Part shown: positions 55,870 through 64,000 of the stretch, piece by piece
Position numbering within the stretch: the first letter of the stretch is position 1
Layout of the letters: each line of letters opens with the position of its first letter
NCBI RefSeq assembly: GCF_021117275.1
Contig: NZ_CP088245.1
Span: 2,951,501-3,015,500, forward strand
DNA: 64,000 bases
Direction: 5' to 3'
DNA from: Metabacillus sp. B2-18
GTDB lineage: Bacteria; Bacillota; Bacilli; Bacillales; Bacillaceae
The notes under the pieces: model-generated
Databases searched by the model: none
Seen by the model: only the letters and a program-made list of their open reading frames with translations
Told to the model about the DNA's origin: nothing
Translations under genes and position numbers: made by a program

Positions 55870-57216
55870 CTATATAATACCTAAAGCATCTAAAAAGACA
55901 AAGATAATTACAATCGGTGATACATATTTTAATAGTAGGTACCAAATTGTAAAAATCTTTTTACTAAGAGATGATCCTTGTGATAGTTCATCAAACAGAA
56001 CTTTTTTAGATATCTTTAATGGAACAAATATTGAAATTAAGAGCGCACCAAGTGGCATAAGAATATTGCTTACTAGAAAATCAGCAGCATCAAAAATTGA
56101 CTTATCGAATAATGTTATATGTCCAAGCAGTCCGAAAGAAAGTGCTGACGGAATTCCGACAACAAAAATGCATATTCCAACTAACCAAGAAGATTTTCTT
56201 CTTTTAGAATCATTCCCCTTCGCAATCGGAGCTACAATTATTTCGAGCATTGAAAAAGCAGATGTTAAAGTAGCAAATAAAAACAATAATAAAAATGCGA
56301 TCAAAAAGATTGTTCCAAATGGCATTTGATTAAACACTGTAGGCAGTACATTAAACAATAACACAGGACCTGCATCCGGAGCTAAACCAAAAGAAAACAC
56401 GGCCGGAAAAATTGCTAATCCTGCTAAAAACGCAACTAATAAGTTAAGAACGACGATTGAAACTGCCGATTGTGGTAAGTTTTCATTCTTAGACAAATAA
56501 GAGCTATAAGTTACCATAACTGACACTCCAACACTTAGGGCAAAAAAGGATTGTCCCATCGCATATAAAATCGTCTCAGATGTTACGTTTGTAAAATCAG
56601 GCTTTAAAAAGAAAATAATTCCTTCCATGGAGCCATCTAGTGTAATAGAACGAACAATCAAGATGACAAATAATATAAACAACGCAGGCATCATAATTCG
56701 GCTTGCTTTTTCAATCCCATTTGAAACACCTTTAGAAACAACAAAACTTGTAATAAGTAAAAATAATAACTGTGCAAAAACGGTTAAAATCGGATCCGAA
56801 ATGCTAGTACCAAATAACTCACCATACTCCTGCTCTGTTAAGCCACTAAGATTTCCTGTAACAGCTTTAAATAGATAAATTAAGATCCAGCCACCTACTA
56901 CGCTATAAAAAGACAACAAGATAAAACAAGTCACTACACCAAGTCTTCCAATTAAGTGCCAAGAGGAATTCGGAGCAATTTGTTTGTATGCTTGAATGGC
57001 ATCTTTTTTCGTACTTCTACCTATCACAAACTCTCCTAATAGAAGTGGTAGTCCTACTAGTAAAGTAAATAAAATAAAGATTAGAAAAAATACACCGCCC
57101 CCACTAGTCCCCGCAACATAAGGAAACTTCCATATCGCTCCTAAACCAATTGCAGACCCGGCAGCCGCAAGAATAAAAGAGAGCTTGGACGACCATTGTT
57201 CTACAGAATTATTCAT
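55870..57216 (-). CDS. yocR: Sodium-dependent transporter (NSS family)
   Basis: A 448-residue carrier with about 11-12 membrane helices. The N-terminal signature [20 protein letters not shown] carries the sodium and substrate sites of the neurotransmitter/sodium symporter fold, and [14 protein letters not shown] is TM6. It should import an amino acid or similar solute with sodium. Named by family and by synteny with the sqhC-sodF-yocR order of B. subtilis. GAGGTGATGTT precedes ATG. Confidence 0.85.
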   Translation of the reverse strand: MNNSVEQWSSKLSFILAAAGSAIGLGAIWKFPYVAGTSGGGVFFLIFILFTLLVGLPLLLGEFVIGRSTKKDAIQAYKQIAPNSSWHLIGRLGVVTCFILLSFYSVVGGWILIYLFKAVTGNLSGLTEQEYGELFGTSISDPILTVFAQLLFLLITSFVVSKGVSNGIEKASRIMMPALFILFVILIVRSITLDGSMEGIIFFLKPDFTNVTSETILYAMGQSFFALSVGVSVMVTYSSYLSKNENLPQSAVSIVVLNLLVAFLAGLAIFPAVFSFGLAPDAGPVLLFNVLPTVFNQMPFGTIFLIAFLLLFLFATLTSAFSMLEIIVAPIAKGNDSKRRKSSWLVGICIFVVGIPSALSFGLLGHITLFDKSIFDAADFLVSNILMPLGALLISIFVPLKISKKVLFDELSQGSSLSKKIFTIWYLLLKYVSPIVIIFVFLDALGII

Positions 57217-57381
57217 AACATCACCTCAAAATCCTACTGATCAAAGATTTCTTTCAAAAGAATATAAAATCAACCTTTGAAAAATATATTATATAAATAC
57301 ACATTTTATCATTTTACTAGGATAATTTAAATTAAATTTTAAAATAATTCAATCAGCAAAACTGAATTAATAGAAAAAAAA

Positions 57382-57415
57382 CAGCTTATTGCCAAGTCCT
57401 AATGGCAAAAGCCTT
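57382..57415. other. Hairpin in the yocR-odhB intergenic gap
   Basis: GCTTATTGCCA pairs with TGGCAAAAGC around an 8-base loop. No ORF is seen in 57217-57463. It may be a leader element or operator for yocR; no clear T tract follows. Confidence 0.3.
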
Positions 57416-57463
57416 AGTTTTCTATACTATAATTCATAAAACTTATCCTTGCTGATAGTAAAA

Positions 57464-57496
57464 GAAAAAAGGCTGACACATTTAGTGCCAACCTTC
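57464..57496 (-). terminator. Terminator of the odhAB operon
   Basis: On the minus strand AAGGTTGGCA pairs with TGTCAGCCTT (two mismatches), followed by TTTTTCTTTT. Confidence 0.8.
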
Positions 57497-57513
57497 TTAG
57501 ATTTATTAAAAAC

Positions 57514-58761
57514 TTATCCTTCTAATAATAATGATTCTGGATCTTCAAGTAATTCTTTCACTGTTGATAAGAAGCTTACTGCTTCTCTTCCGTCAACAAT
57601 TCGGTGATCATATGAAAGGGCAATGTACATCATTGGACGATTTTCCATTGTATTTTCATCGATAGCAACAGGGCGAAGCTGTATTTTGTGCATGCCTAAA
57701 ATACCAACTTGTGGTCCGTTTAGGATAGGTGTTGACATTAATGATCCGAAAACACCACCATTTGTAATCGTAAATGTTCCGCCTTGTAAATCAGAAAGAC
57801 TTAATTTGTTATCGCGTGCTTTCTTAGCAAGATCAAGAATTTCTCCTTCAATACCTGCAAAGTTTAAGCGATCTGCATCACGAACAACTGGTACAACTAA
57901 TCCATCTGGAGCTGATACCGCAATTCCAATATCATAGAATTTCTTCACCAAAATTTCATTGCCTTGTATCTCAGCATTAAGAAGTGGATATTGTTTTAAT
58001 GCAGCAACAACAGCTTTTGTAAAGAAGGACATGAAGCCTAAACGAACATCATGCTGTTCGAAAAATTTGTCTTTACGACGTTTACGAACTTCCATAACAG
58101 CAGTCATATCTACTTCATTAAATGTTGTTAACATAGCAGCTGTTTGTTGAACTTCTACTAATCGATTTGCAATCGTTTGTCTACGTCTAGACATTTTTTG
58201 TCTTTCTACTGGTTTACCAGGTTTATCATCCTGTACGGCTGGTGTAGCAGCTTTTGGTGCAGCTGGTTTCGATTCTTGTTTTGGTGCTTCTTGACCCGAG
58301 TGTGCTTCAACATCTTGTTTACGTACGCGGCCAAGTGGATCAACTGTTTGAACTTGTTGTAAATCTATTCCACGCTCACGAGCTAACTTACGTGCCGCTG
58401 GTGAGGCAATTGTACGTTGTTTTTTCTCTTCTTCCGTTACTTCAACATTGTTTTGTTGAGCTTCTTGTGGCGCCGGTGCTTCTTGTTTAGTCTCTGTTTG
58501 CTCTGGTTGTGAAGGAGAAGCTTCACCACTCTCATCAATTATCCCAATTGTTTCTCCAACTTGAACAGTATCACCTGATTCTTTGTGTAGCTCTTTTAAA
58601 ACTCCAGAAAATTCAGCAGTTAATTCAACATTTACTTTATCTGTTTCAACTTCTAAAAGGTATTCACCCTTCTCAACAACATCACCTGGTTGTTTTAACC
58701 ATTGTGCAATCGTTCCTTCAGTAATAGATTCTGCTAGTTCTGGTACTTTAATTTCAGCCAT
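57514..58761 (-). CDS. odhB: 2-oxoglutarate dehydrogenase E2 (dihydrolipoyl succinyltransferase)
   Basis: A 415-residue E2 component. The lipoyl domain (1-80) has the lipoylation Lys in [11 protein letters not shown] Glu/Gln/Pro-rich linker follows, then the peripheral subunit-binding domain ([17 protein letters not shown]) and the catalytic domain with [17 protein letters not shown] carrying the active His and Asp. It moves the succinyl group to CoA in the TCA cycle. It starts at ATG 58761 (AAGGGGG upstream), 132 bases after odhA on the same strand. Confidence 0.95.
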   Translation of the reverse strand: MAEIKVPELAESITEGTIAQWLKQPGDVVEKGEYLLEVETDKVNVELTAEFSGVLKELHKESGDTVQVGETIGIIDESGEASPSQPEQTETKQEAPAPQEAQQNNVEVTEEEKKQRTIASPAARKLARERGIDLQQVQTVDPLGRVRKQDVEAHSGQEAPKQESKPAAPKAATPAVQDDKPGKPVERQKMSRRRQTIANRLVEVQQTAAMLTTFNEVDMTAVMEVRKRRKDKFFEQHDVRLGFMSFFTKAVVAALKQYPLLNAEIQGNEILVKKFYDIGIAVSAPDGLVVPVVRDADRLNFAGIEGEILDLAKKARDNKLSLSDLQGGTFTITNGGVFGSLMSTPILNGPQVGILGMHKIQLRPVAIDENTMENRPMMYIALSYDHRIVDGREAVSFLSTVKELLEDPESLLLEG

Positions 58762-58893
58762 TGTTGGTTCCCCCTTGAGAAACTTGCTTGTTAAAAGAAT
58801 CACTTTTATTACATCTATATCAATTTAACGCGATAATATGATAACAGCAAGTCTCGCATTTTTCAATTTAAATGATGATTAATGGTTAAATAA

Positions 58894-61728
58894 TTATTTA
58901 TTCCAAGTTAATGCTTCTGTAACGATCCGTTCTTGATCTTTTTTGTGGATATTCGGATCACCTTCCGCTGGACTCTGTCTTCTTCTTCTACCTATATAGT
59001 TCACCTGAACTCCTTCAGGTGCAATTTCTCTTAATTTTGAATCAATAAACGTCCATGCTCCCATGTTTTGGGGTTCCTCTTGAACCCAAACAATTTCTTC
59101 AAGAGCTGGTAAACGATCCAAAATAGATGTAATAATTGTCTTAGGGAAAGGATATAGTTCCTCAACTCTTAGCATGTGAACCCAATCCAGATCGCCTTCA
59201 ATCGTATTTAACTTATCAGTTAAATCTGTAGCTACCTTACCAGTGCATAAAAGAAGTCTTTTTACTTTTTCCGGAGAAGTGCCTAGTCCTGGTTGTTCAA
59301 TAACTGGCTTGAACTCTCCTTCACATAATTCATTTAGATCTGATACAGTTTGTGGATTTCTTAGTAAGCTCTTTGGCGTCATAATAACAAGTGGTCTTAC
59401 TTCTTCACGCTTTAGCAAGTCCGCTTGACGACGTAATATATGGAAATATTGAGATGCACTTGTTAAATTCGCAACTTGCCAGCTATCTTCAGCAGCTAAC
59501 TGTAAGAAACGCTCCAACCTAGCACTGGAATGCTCGGGACCTTGTCCTTCAAATCCATGTGGTAATAACATAACAAGCCCAGATTTTTGACCCCATTTTG
59601 CACGACCTGCAGCAATAAACTGATCAAAGAATACTTGTGCTGCATTTGCAAAGTCTCCGTATTGTGCTTCCCATAAAACTAATGTTTCTGGTGCAAATAC
59701 ATTGTAACCATATTCAAAACCAATAACAGATCCTTCAGATAATGGACTATTGTGGATTGCAAATGATGCTTTAGCGTCATCTAGTCGATGTAATGGTGAA
59801 TAAAACTCACCAGTATCAACATCATGTAAAACAATATGTCTCTGTGCGAATGTTCCACGCTGTGAATCCTGTCCTGTTAATCGAATAGGAGTTCCATCTG
59901 TTAAAATGGATGCAAACGCTAACGCTTCACCTAAAGCCCATTCCACTTTTCCATCTTCCTTAAGCGCTTTTGCTCTTCTTTCTAGAATTCTCTGAAGTTT
60001 AGAAAACACATTAAAGCTTTCCGGCCATTTTACAAGCTCATCATTTAATTGAAGTAACTTATCCTTATCAACAGCTGTTTTTAACTTAGGAAGGCCACTG
60101 TTAACGAATTCCGGTAACTGAATTTCATGTTTTTGAGCTACCTTTTTATCAGGAACTTTTTGATATGCCTTTTCTAGTACTGTTTGAACTTCATCGCTAA
60201 TTTTTTCAACATCTTCTGGCTTAACAATTCCTCCACCTTGTAGTGATTTTGCATAAAGCTCACGTACAGTTGGATGTTTACGAACTTTTTCGTAAAGTTT
60301 TGGTTGTGTCATGGATGGTTCATCCATTTCATTATGACCAAAACGTCGATAGCCAATAAGATCGATTAAGAAATCACTCTTAAATTTATTTCTGTATTCC
60401 ATTGCAATGAACACTGCAGCAATACATGCTTCTGGATCATCTGCATTAACGTGTACAATAGGAATTTCATATCCTTTTGCAAGGTCACTTGCATATGTGG
60501 TTGAACGGGAATCACGACTTTCAGTTGTAAAACCGATCATATTATTCGCAATAATATGTATTGTGCCACCCGTTTGATAACCAGTCAGCTTATTTAAGTT
60601 CAATGTTTCCGCAACAATTCCTTCACCCGGGAATGCAGCATCCCCATGGATAAGAATAGCCATAGCATTATTTTCATTTTGTTTTGGATAACCTTTTTCT
60701 GTACGAGTTTCCTGTGCAGCACGGGTATATCCTTCAACAATTGGATCGATAAACTCTAGATGACTTGGATTATTAGCTAATGTTACTTTAGCACGCACTG
60801 TACTTTCATCTTTTATTTGTTTATTGGCACCAAGGTGGTACTTAACATCACCACTCCAACCATAGTTAATTCCAATAGAACCTTCTGATGGAACCAATTC
60901 TTTATTAGGTGCATGTTGAAACTCAGAAAAGATAATTTCATACGGTTTGCCAAGTACATGAGCTAAAACACTTAAACGGCCGCGGTGCGCCATTCCTATA
61001 TTTATTGTATCAGTGCCAGCTTGAACGGCATTTGAGATTAATTCATCAAGTACCGGAACTAGCATATCTAAACCTTCAATAGAAAAACGTTTTTGACCAA
61101 CAAAAGTACGGTGAAGGAATTGTTCAAACCCTTCAACTTCTGTGAGTCTTTTTAAGATAGAAATACGTTTTTCCTTTGATAAATTTTCAAAGATCGCTCC
61201 TGATTCCACCATTTTTACAAGCCATGTTTTTTCCTCATAGTTATGAACATGACTAAATTCGAATGCGATCGTTCTCTTATAAACTTCTTTTAAGTATTGA
61301 TATGCTTCAAGCCCATTGGTCACATGTGCAGGAGCATCTTCACATAATAGGTTTACAGGTATATCTTTTAAATCTTCTTCAGTTAAATCATATTCTTCAA
61401 GGCGAAGAAACTCATTCTTCTCATTTCGGTCCTCAAAAGGATAAATTGCTGCGTTTAAGTGACCATATCTACGAATATTTGTCACTAATCGAACTGCTTC
61501 AGCAACTTTTTTCATTTTATCAGTACTGATTGTTTCATTTTCAGCTGACATTGTCGTGTCTTTTGTTGTGATTGAAGGAGAACCCCAGGTATCAAAGATT
61601 TCTTTTAATTCTATATCAATAGAATTTGGATCAAGTTTATATTGATCATATTGTTCCATGACATAGCCGAGGTTAGGACCATGGAAGTCTTCCCAAGGGA
61701 AATTCTTCTTGCTATTGCCTTGTGCCAT
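58894..61728 (-). CDS. odhA: 2-oxoglutarate dehydrogenase E1
   Basis: A 944-residue thiamine diphosphate enzyme, full length. The N-terminus has the [19 protein letters not shown] start; THDP and substrate motifs include [48 protein letters not shown] and [16 protein letters not shown]. It decarboxylates 2-oxoglutarate and loads the lipoyl of OdhB. First gene of odhAB; regulation by carbon source is known in Bacillus, and a possible cre site is upstream. Confidence 0.96.
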   Translation of the reverse strand: MAQGNSKKNFPWEDFHGPNLGYVMEQYDQYKLDPNSIDIELKEIFDTWGSPSITTKDTTMSAENETISTDKMKKVAEAVRLVTNIRRYGHLNAAIYPFEDRNEKNEFLRLEEYDLTEEDLKDIPVNLLCEDAPAHVTNGLEAYQYLKEVYKRTIAFEFSHVHNYEEKTWLVKMVESGAIFENLSKEKRISILKRLTEVEGFEQFLHRTFVGQKRFSIEGLDMLVPVLDELISNAVQAGTDTINIGMAHRGRLSVLAHVLGKPYEIIFSEFQHAPNKELVPSEGSIGINYGWSGDVKYHLGANKQIKDESTVRAKVTLANNPSHLEFIDPIVEGYTRAAQETRTEKGYPKQNENNAMAILIHGDAAFPGEGIVAETLNLNKLTGYQTGGTIHIIANNMIGFTTESRDSRSTTYASDLAKGYEIPIVHVNADDPEACIAAVFIAMEYRNKFKSDFLIDLIGYRRFGHNEMDEPSMTQPKLYEKVRKHPTVRELYAKSLQGGGIVKPEDVEKISDEVQTVLEKAYQKVPDKKVAQKHEIQLPEFVNSGLPKLKTAVDKDKLLQLNDELVKWPESFNVFSKLQRILERRAKALKEDGKVEWALGEALAFASILTDGTPIRLTGQDSQRGTFAQRHIVLHDVDTGEFYSPLHRLDDAKASFAIHNSPLSEGSVIGFEYGYNVFAPETLVLWEAQYGDFANAAQVFFDQFIAAGRAKWGQKSGLVMLLPHGFEGQGPEHSSARLERFLQLAAEDSWQVANLTSASQYFHILRRQADLLKREEVRPLVIMTPKSLLRNPQTVSDLNELCEGEFKPVIEQPGLGTSPEKVKRLLLCTGKVATDLTDKLNTIEGDLDWVHMLRVEELYPFPKTIITSILDRLPALEEIVWVQEEPQNMGAWTFIDSKLREIAPEGVQVNYIGRRRRQSPAEGDPNIHKKDQERIVTEALTWNK

Positions 61729-61840
61729 CTAACATTACCCCCAACGATTCATAAGTGATCAGAAATGATTTTCCTGATACGTAGGAAGGATAAAATTATC
61801 CTACGATATTAACCACTCTTACGAGTATAGTAGTATGATA

Positions 61841-61854
61841 TTAAAACGCTTCCA
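61841..61854. promoter_or_regulatory. Possible CcpA (cre) site upstream of odhA
   Basis: On the minus strand TGGAAGCGTTTTAA has two mismatches to TGWAANCGNTNWCA. It lies about 115 bases before the odhA start, which fits catabolite repression of odhAB, known in Bacillus. Confidence 0.4.
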
Positions 61855-62162
61855 ATGCTATTTTAACATTGCTACCTTCACATTCCAAGATAGTTAATAG
61901 AAAAATCGAAAAAAAATGTTTCTTTTTTCTTACGGTTTTCCTTAGAGTGTCTAATTGTTCGGAATAATTGGAATTATCCAACAAAAATATCACTATCTTT
62001 ATTCCAATCATACAACATATACCAAGGAAAAAAGTACAATTTTTATTATTTTAATGTAAATTAATTATATTTTTTTAGTATTAATGAAATTTATGTTTAT
62101 TTTGAAATTATTATTAATGTCTTTCCTACTTTATGAGGCTAATTTTCTCCATGTAATTTCAA

Positions 62163-62203
62163 TAAAAACCTCTATTTTTATAAATAAATGTGAGGTTTTT
62201 ACT
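62163..62203 (-). terminator. Terminator downstream of yojO
   Basis: AAAAACCTC pairs with GAGGTTTTT; U-rich on the minus side. It is 118 bases after the yojO stop. Confidence 0.55.
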
Positions 62204-62320
62204 ATTTTGCAAACTTTGTCACAATATGAAATTTCAGTTAGTGCTTATAAAGTAGAGATACTCGTTCTTTTCTCACATCTACTCTTACAGACACTGCATA
62301 CTCGTTTCGGATCAATCCTT

Positions 62321-64000
62321 TTATAACATTTTTAATAACAATCTCTTAAGTATTGGATATAACTGCTCTGGGAGCTCTTCAATTTTGTCGACAAAAACAC
62401 TATATTTCCCATAAATATTTTTTATTGTTTTTTGTGTTGCTTCATTAACTTCGCCATTTGACAAAAATACATTGATTACTTCTATACCCAGTTTTCTTGC
62501 CTCTAAAACTGCTTCATGTGTATCAATTATACCATTCCGTTCATAACCTGTTGCAGCGGGCTCACCATCTGAAAAAACAAGGAGAAATTTCTGTTTTTCA
62601 TTTTTCTTCATTAGCTGTTCTGTCATATGTCTTATAGCATATCCATCACGATTATCTTCTTCTGGTGAGAGTTGCATAATTTCAGGTCCTGACTGCTGAT
62701 TTAAAGAGGTCTCAAAAGAGATTACCTCATAGAAATGATTTGGCTGTCGTGTTTTTGTCGATTCGTTCGTGTCCTCCCAAAATCCAACAATTTTATGTGG
62801 AACTCTTACTGATTTTAACGTTTCATGAAATAAGATAATCCCAAGCTTTGATTGATCCATTTTATCGAACATGGATGCAGAACAGTCAACTAATAGAGTA
62901 AAAACAGCATCAATATCAGGAGACTTTTCCTGTTTTTTATAAAAAAGCTTCGGATTGTCATCTGTTATAATTCGGAGCAGTTTTTTGTTTAATCTTCCAA
63001 TTTGAAGATCAGACCTCGGCATTGTTCTTTTATGCTCCAGCGTTTTTTGAATCATTAGCTTCAGCTTATTTTGGTATAACTGAATAACCATTCGATCTTT
63101 TTGATATTGCTCAATATCTGATATTGTTGGAGTCTTAGCTTCTTGAAACACAGGTACAGCATATTTATTTTCCTTACCATAAGATGCATCCCCACTACTA
63201 GCTCGATCTTCTTTTTGATTTTCCAATGCTTCCATTTTGGAGTAATCATTTCTTTTTGCTTTTTTTGAAGTTCCTTGAACCATCGCTAGAGCCTGGTCAC
63301 CGTCTTCTCCCTCACGTACAGCACCGTCTCCATTTATCGTCGTATTTGTTCCTTGTTCTAAATCGAATTGAAGAAAACTTTTTGTAGGCTTGCTTGTTTC
63401 ACTATGCCATGTTGGTAATTTGTCACCATGTACATCTTCATCACCTTGCTTAGCATCTTCTAACACATCTTTGTTTTTTAATTTAGATTTTCTTTTTAAT
63501 TCATCATATAGGCTGCCAGACAAAATGTTATTGTAAGGTAGTTCCGCTAAATAAAAATAGGTATTCAGCATATCTTTTTCCAATATTTCTTCTAAAACAT
63601 CAACAATTTCTAAGACAATATCAATAACCTGCTTAGTAGAACCTACATCAAACACTTGAAAAAGCTTTGACTCAATATAAGGTATCGTTCTGTCAATACT
63701 CTCAGATAAAGATGGGATTGTCTCGATTGTGGATTGTGCTGTTAGTGTTAAATACATACTATTAAAAAGCGCATCCGTTAAAATACTTCGCTCTTGATGA
63801 ATAATTAACTGACTTTGAAAATGTTTTCGATAAAGCTCTCTTCGAATATTAAACGCTTTTTTCGTACCGCGTCTTTCTTTTCTGCATTTTTCCTCTATTC
63901 GAAGGTCCTCCAACAGCATACATAATTGCTTCGCAAAGCTCTTTAGTTTTAATTTTGAAGACTTTTCAATAAAAACACCTAATTCTTTAAAATCAGTATA
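62321..64000 (-). CDS. yojO: VWA-domain protein YojO (NorD-like), 5' end beyond the window
   Basis: 559 codons are visible and the frame is still open at base 64000, so an ATG at 63919 is internal. The C-terminal von Willebrand A domain shows a MIDAS site in LLVDCSASMFDKMDQSK and the later VFSDGEPAATGY. The middle is charged and Gly/Lys-rich. NorD/CobT-like proteins of this type work with MoxR ATPases such as YojN to load or activate partners; yojN should lie to the right. The position next to odhAB is as in B. subtilis. Confidence 0.85.
   Translation of the reverse strand, partial: YTDFKELGVFIEKSSKLKLKSFAKQLCMLLEDLRIEEKCRKERRGTKKAFNIRRELYRKHFQSQLIIHQERSILTDALFNSMYLTLTAQSTIETIPSLSESIDRTIPYIESKLFQVFDVGSTKQVIDIVLEIVDVLEEILEKDMLNTYFYLAELPYNNILSGSLYDELKRKSKLKNKDVLEDAKQGDEDVHGDKLPTWHSETSKPTKSFLQFDLEQGTNTTINGDGAVREGEDGDQALAMVQGTSKKAKRNDYSKMEALENQKEDRASSGDASYGKENKYAVPVFQEAKTPTISDIEQYQKDRMVIQLYQNKLKLMIQKTLEHKRTMPRSDLQIGRLNKKLLRIITDDNPKLFYKKQEKSPDIDAVFTLLVDCSASMFDKMDQSKLGIILFHETLKSVRVPHKIVGFWEDTNESTKTRQPNHFYEVISFETSLNQQSGPEIMQLSPEEDNRDGYAIRHMTEQLMKKNEKQKFLLVFSDGEPAATGYERNGIIDTHEAVLEARKLGIEVINVFLSNGEVNEATQKTIKNIYGKYSVFVDKIEELPEQLYPILKRLLLKML

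Larger units (their letters stand above)
61729..62320. other. 592-base gap between odhA and yojO
   Basis: AT-rich with no convincing gene; an 80-codon plus-strand frame at 62084 has no ribosome site and is A/T drift. It should hold the odhAB promoter near 61800-61950. A hairpin near 62163 and a possible cre site are described apart. A T-rich hairpin-like tract at 61905-61935 (TCGAAAAAAAATGTTTCTTTTTTCTTACGG) could act as a terminator, but weakly. Confidence 0.5.

Noticed and set aside
62084..62326. 80-codon plus-strand ORF between odhA and yojO
   Set aside because: No ribosome site, overlaps the end of yojO, and only A/T-driven hydrophobic residues.
1..64000. CRISPR arrays, prophage or tRNA genes
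   Set aside because: No regularly spaced identical repeats with unique spacers, no phage structural genes and no tRNA-like cloverleaf or CCA-ended sequence was noticed.

Overview
The window is chromosomal DNA of a low-GC, endospore-forming Firmicute of the family Bacillaceae. The evidence is AGGAGG-type ribosome binding sites, frequent TTG and GTG starts, spore genes (alpha/beta-type and H-type SASPs, YyaC-type spore protease, a sporulenol-synthase-type cyclase) and gene orders known from Bacillus subtilis (gltAB with divergent gltC; sqhC-sodF-yocR-odhB-odhA-yojO). No rRNA, tRNA, prophage or CRISPR array was found.

Layout. 1-7.8 kb: a gene cut by the left edge, an MFS exporter, an endonuclease IV paralogue, an IS110-family element of the IS1111 type, a YfkO-type nitroreductase, a phosphodiesterase and a YyaC-type spore protease. 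7.8-13.6 kb: a zinc alcohol dehydrogenase behind a frameshifted two-haem cytochrome c gene, small unknown genes and a PAS sensor kinase. 13.6-20.8 kb: glutamate synthase gltA-gltB with divergent gltC. 21-34 kb: housekeeping and stress genes (GDPD, NfrA-type reductase, HelD, 5'-nucleotidase, GalM), many small unknown proteins, a SinI-like micro-ORF, a SASP and a LysM-CAP secreted protein, plus a dyad repeat array at 33.05-33.24 kb.

34.2-42.4 kb is the accessory highlight: a tightly packed nine-gene minus-strand operon. It encodes two TPR-like proteins, two PaaK-like adenylate-forming enzymes, an amidohydrolase-2 enzyme, a 3-dehydroquinate synthase II homologue, an ADH synthase/GriI-type aldolase and two related tiny proteins. 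The aldolase plus DHQ-synthase-II pair is the chemistry used for 3-amino-4-hydroxybenzoate (GriI/GriH) or for archaeal shikimate synthesis. Here it sits with activating enzymes, so I infer an undescribed aromatic-amine-derived metabolite or modification pathway.

42.7-52.8 kb: DUF421 and DUF418 membrane proteins, SspH, YdjO, a kinase-like protein, P5C reductase with an unassigned structured RNA upstream, a YflT-like protein, a cupredoxin, NrnB, a GNAT enzyme, a HTH regulator behind a good Fur box, and an MFS transporter. 52.9-64 kb: sqhC-sodF, a sodium-dependent transporter, odhA-odhB and the VWA protein YojO, which is cut by the right edge.

Functions are assigned from recognisable motifs and gene order only; no database search was run. 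Starts were chosen by the best ribosome binding site and often differ from the longest possible ORF.
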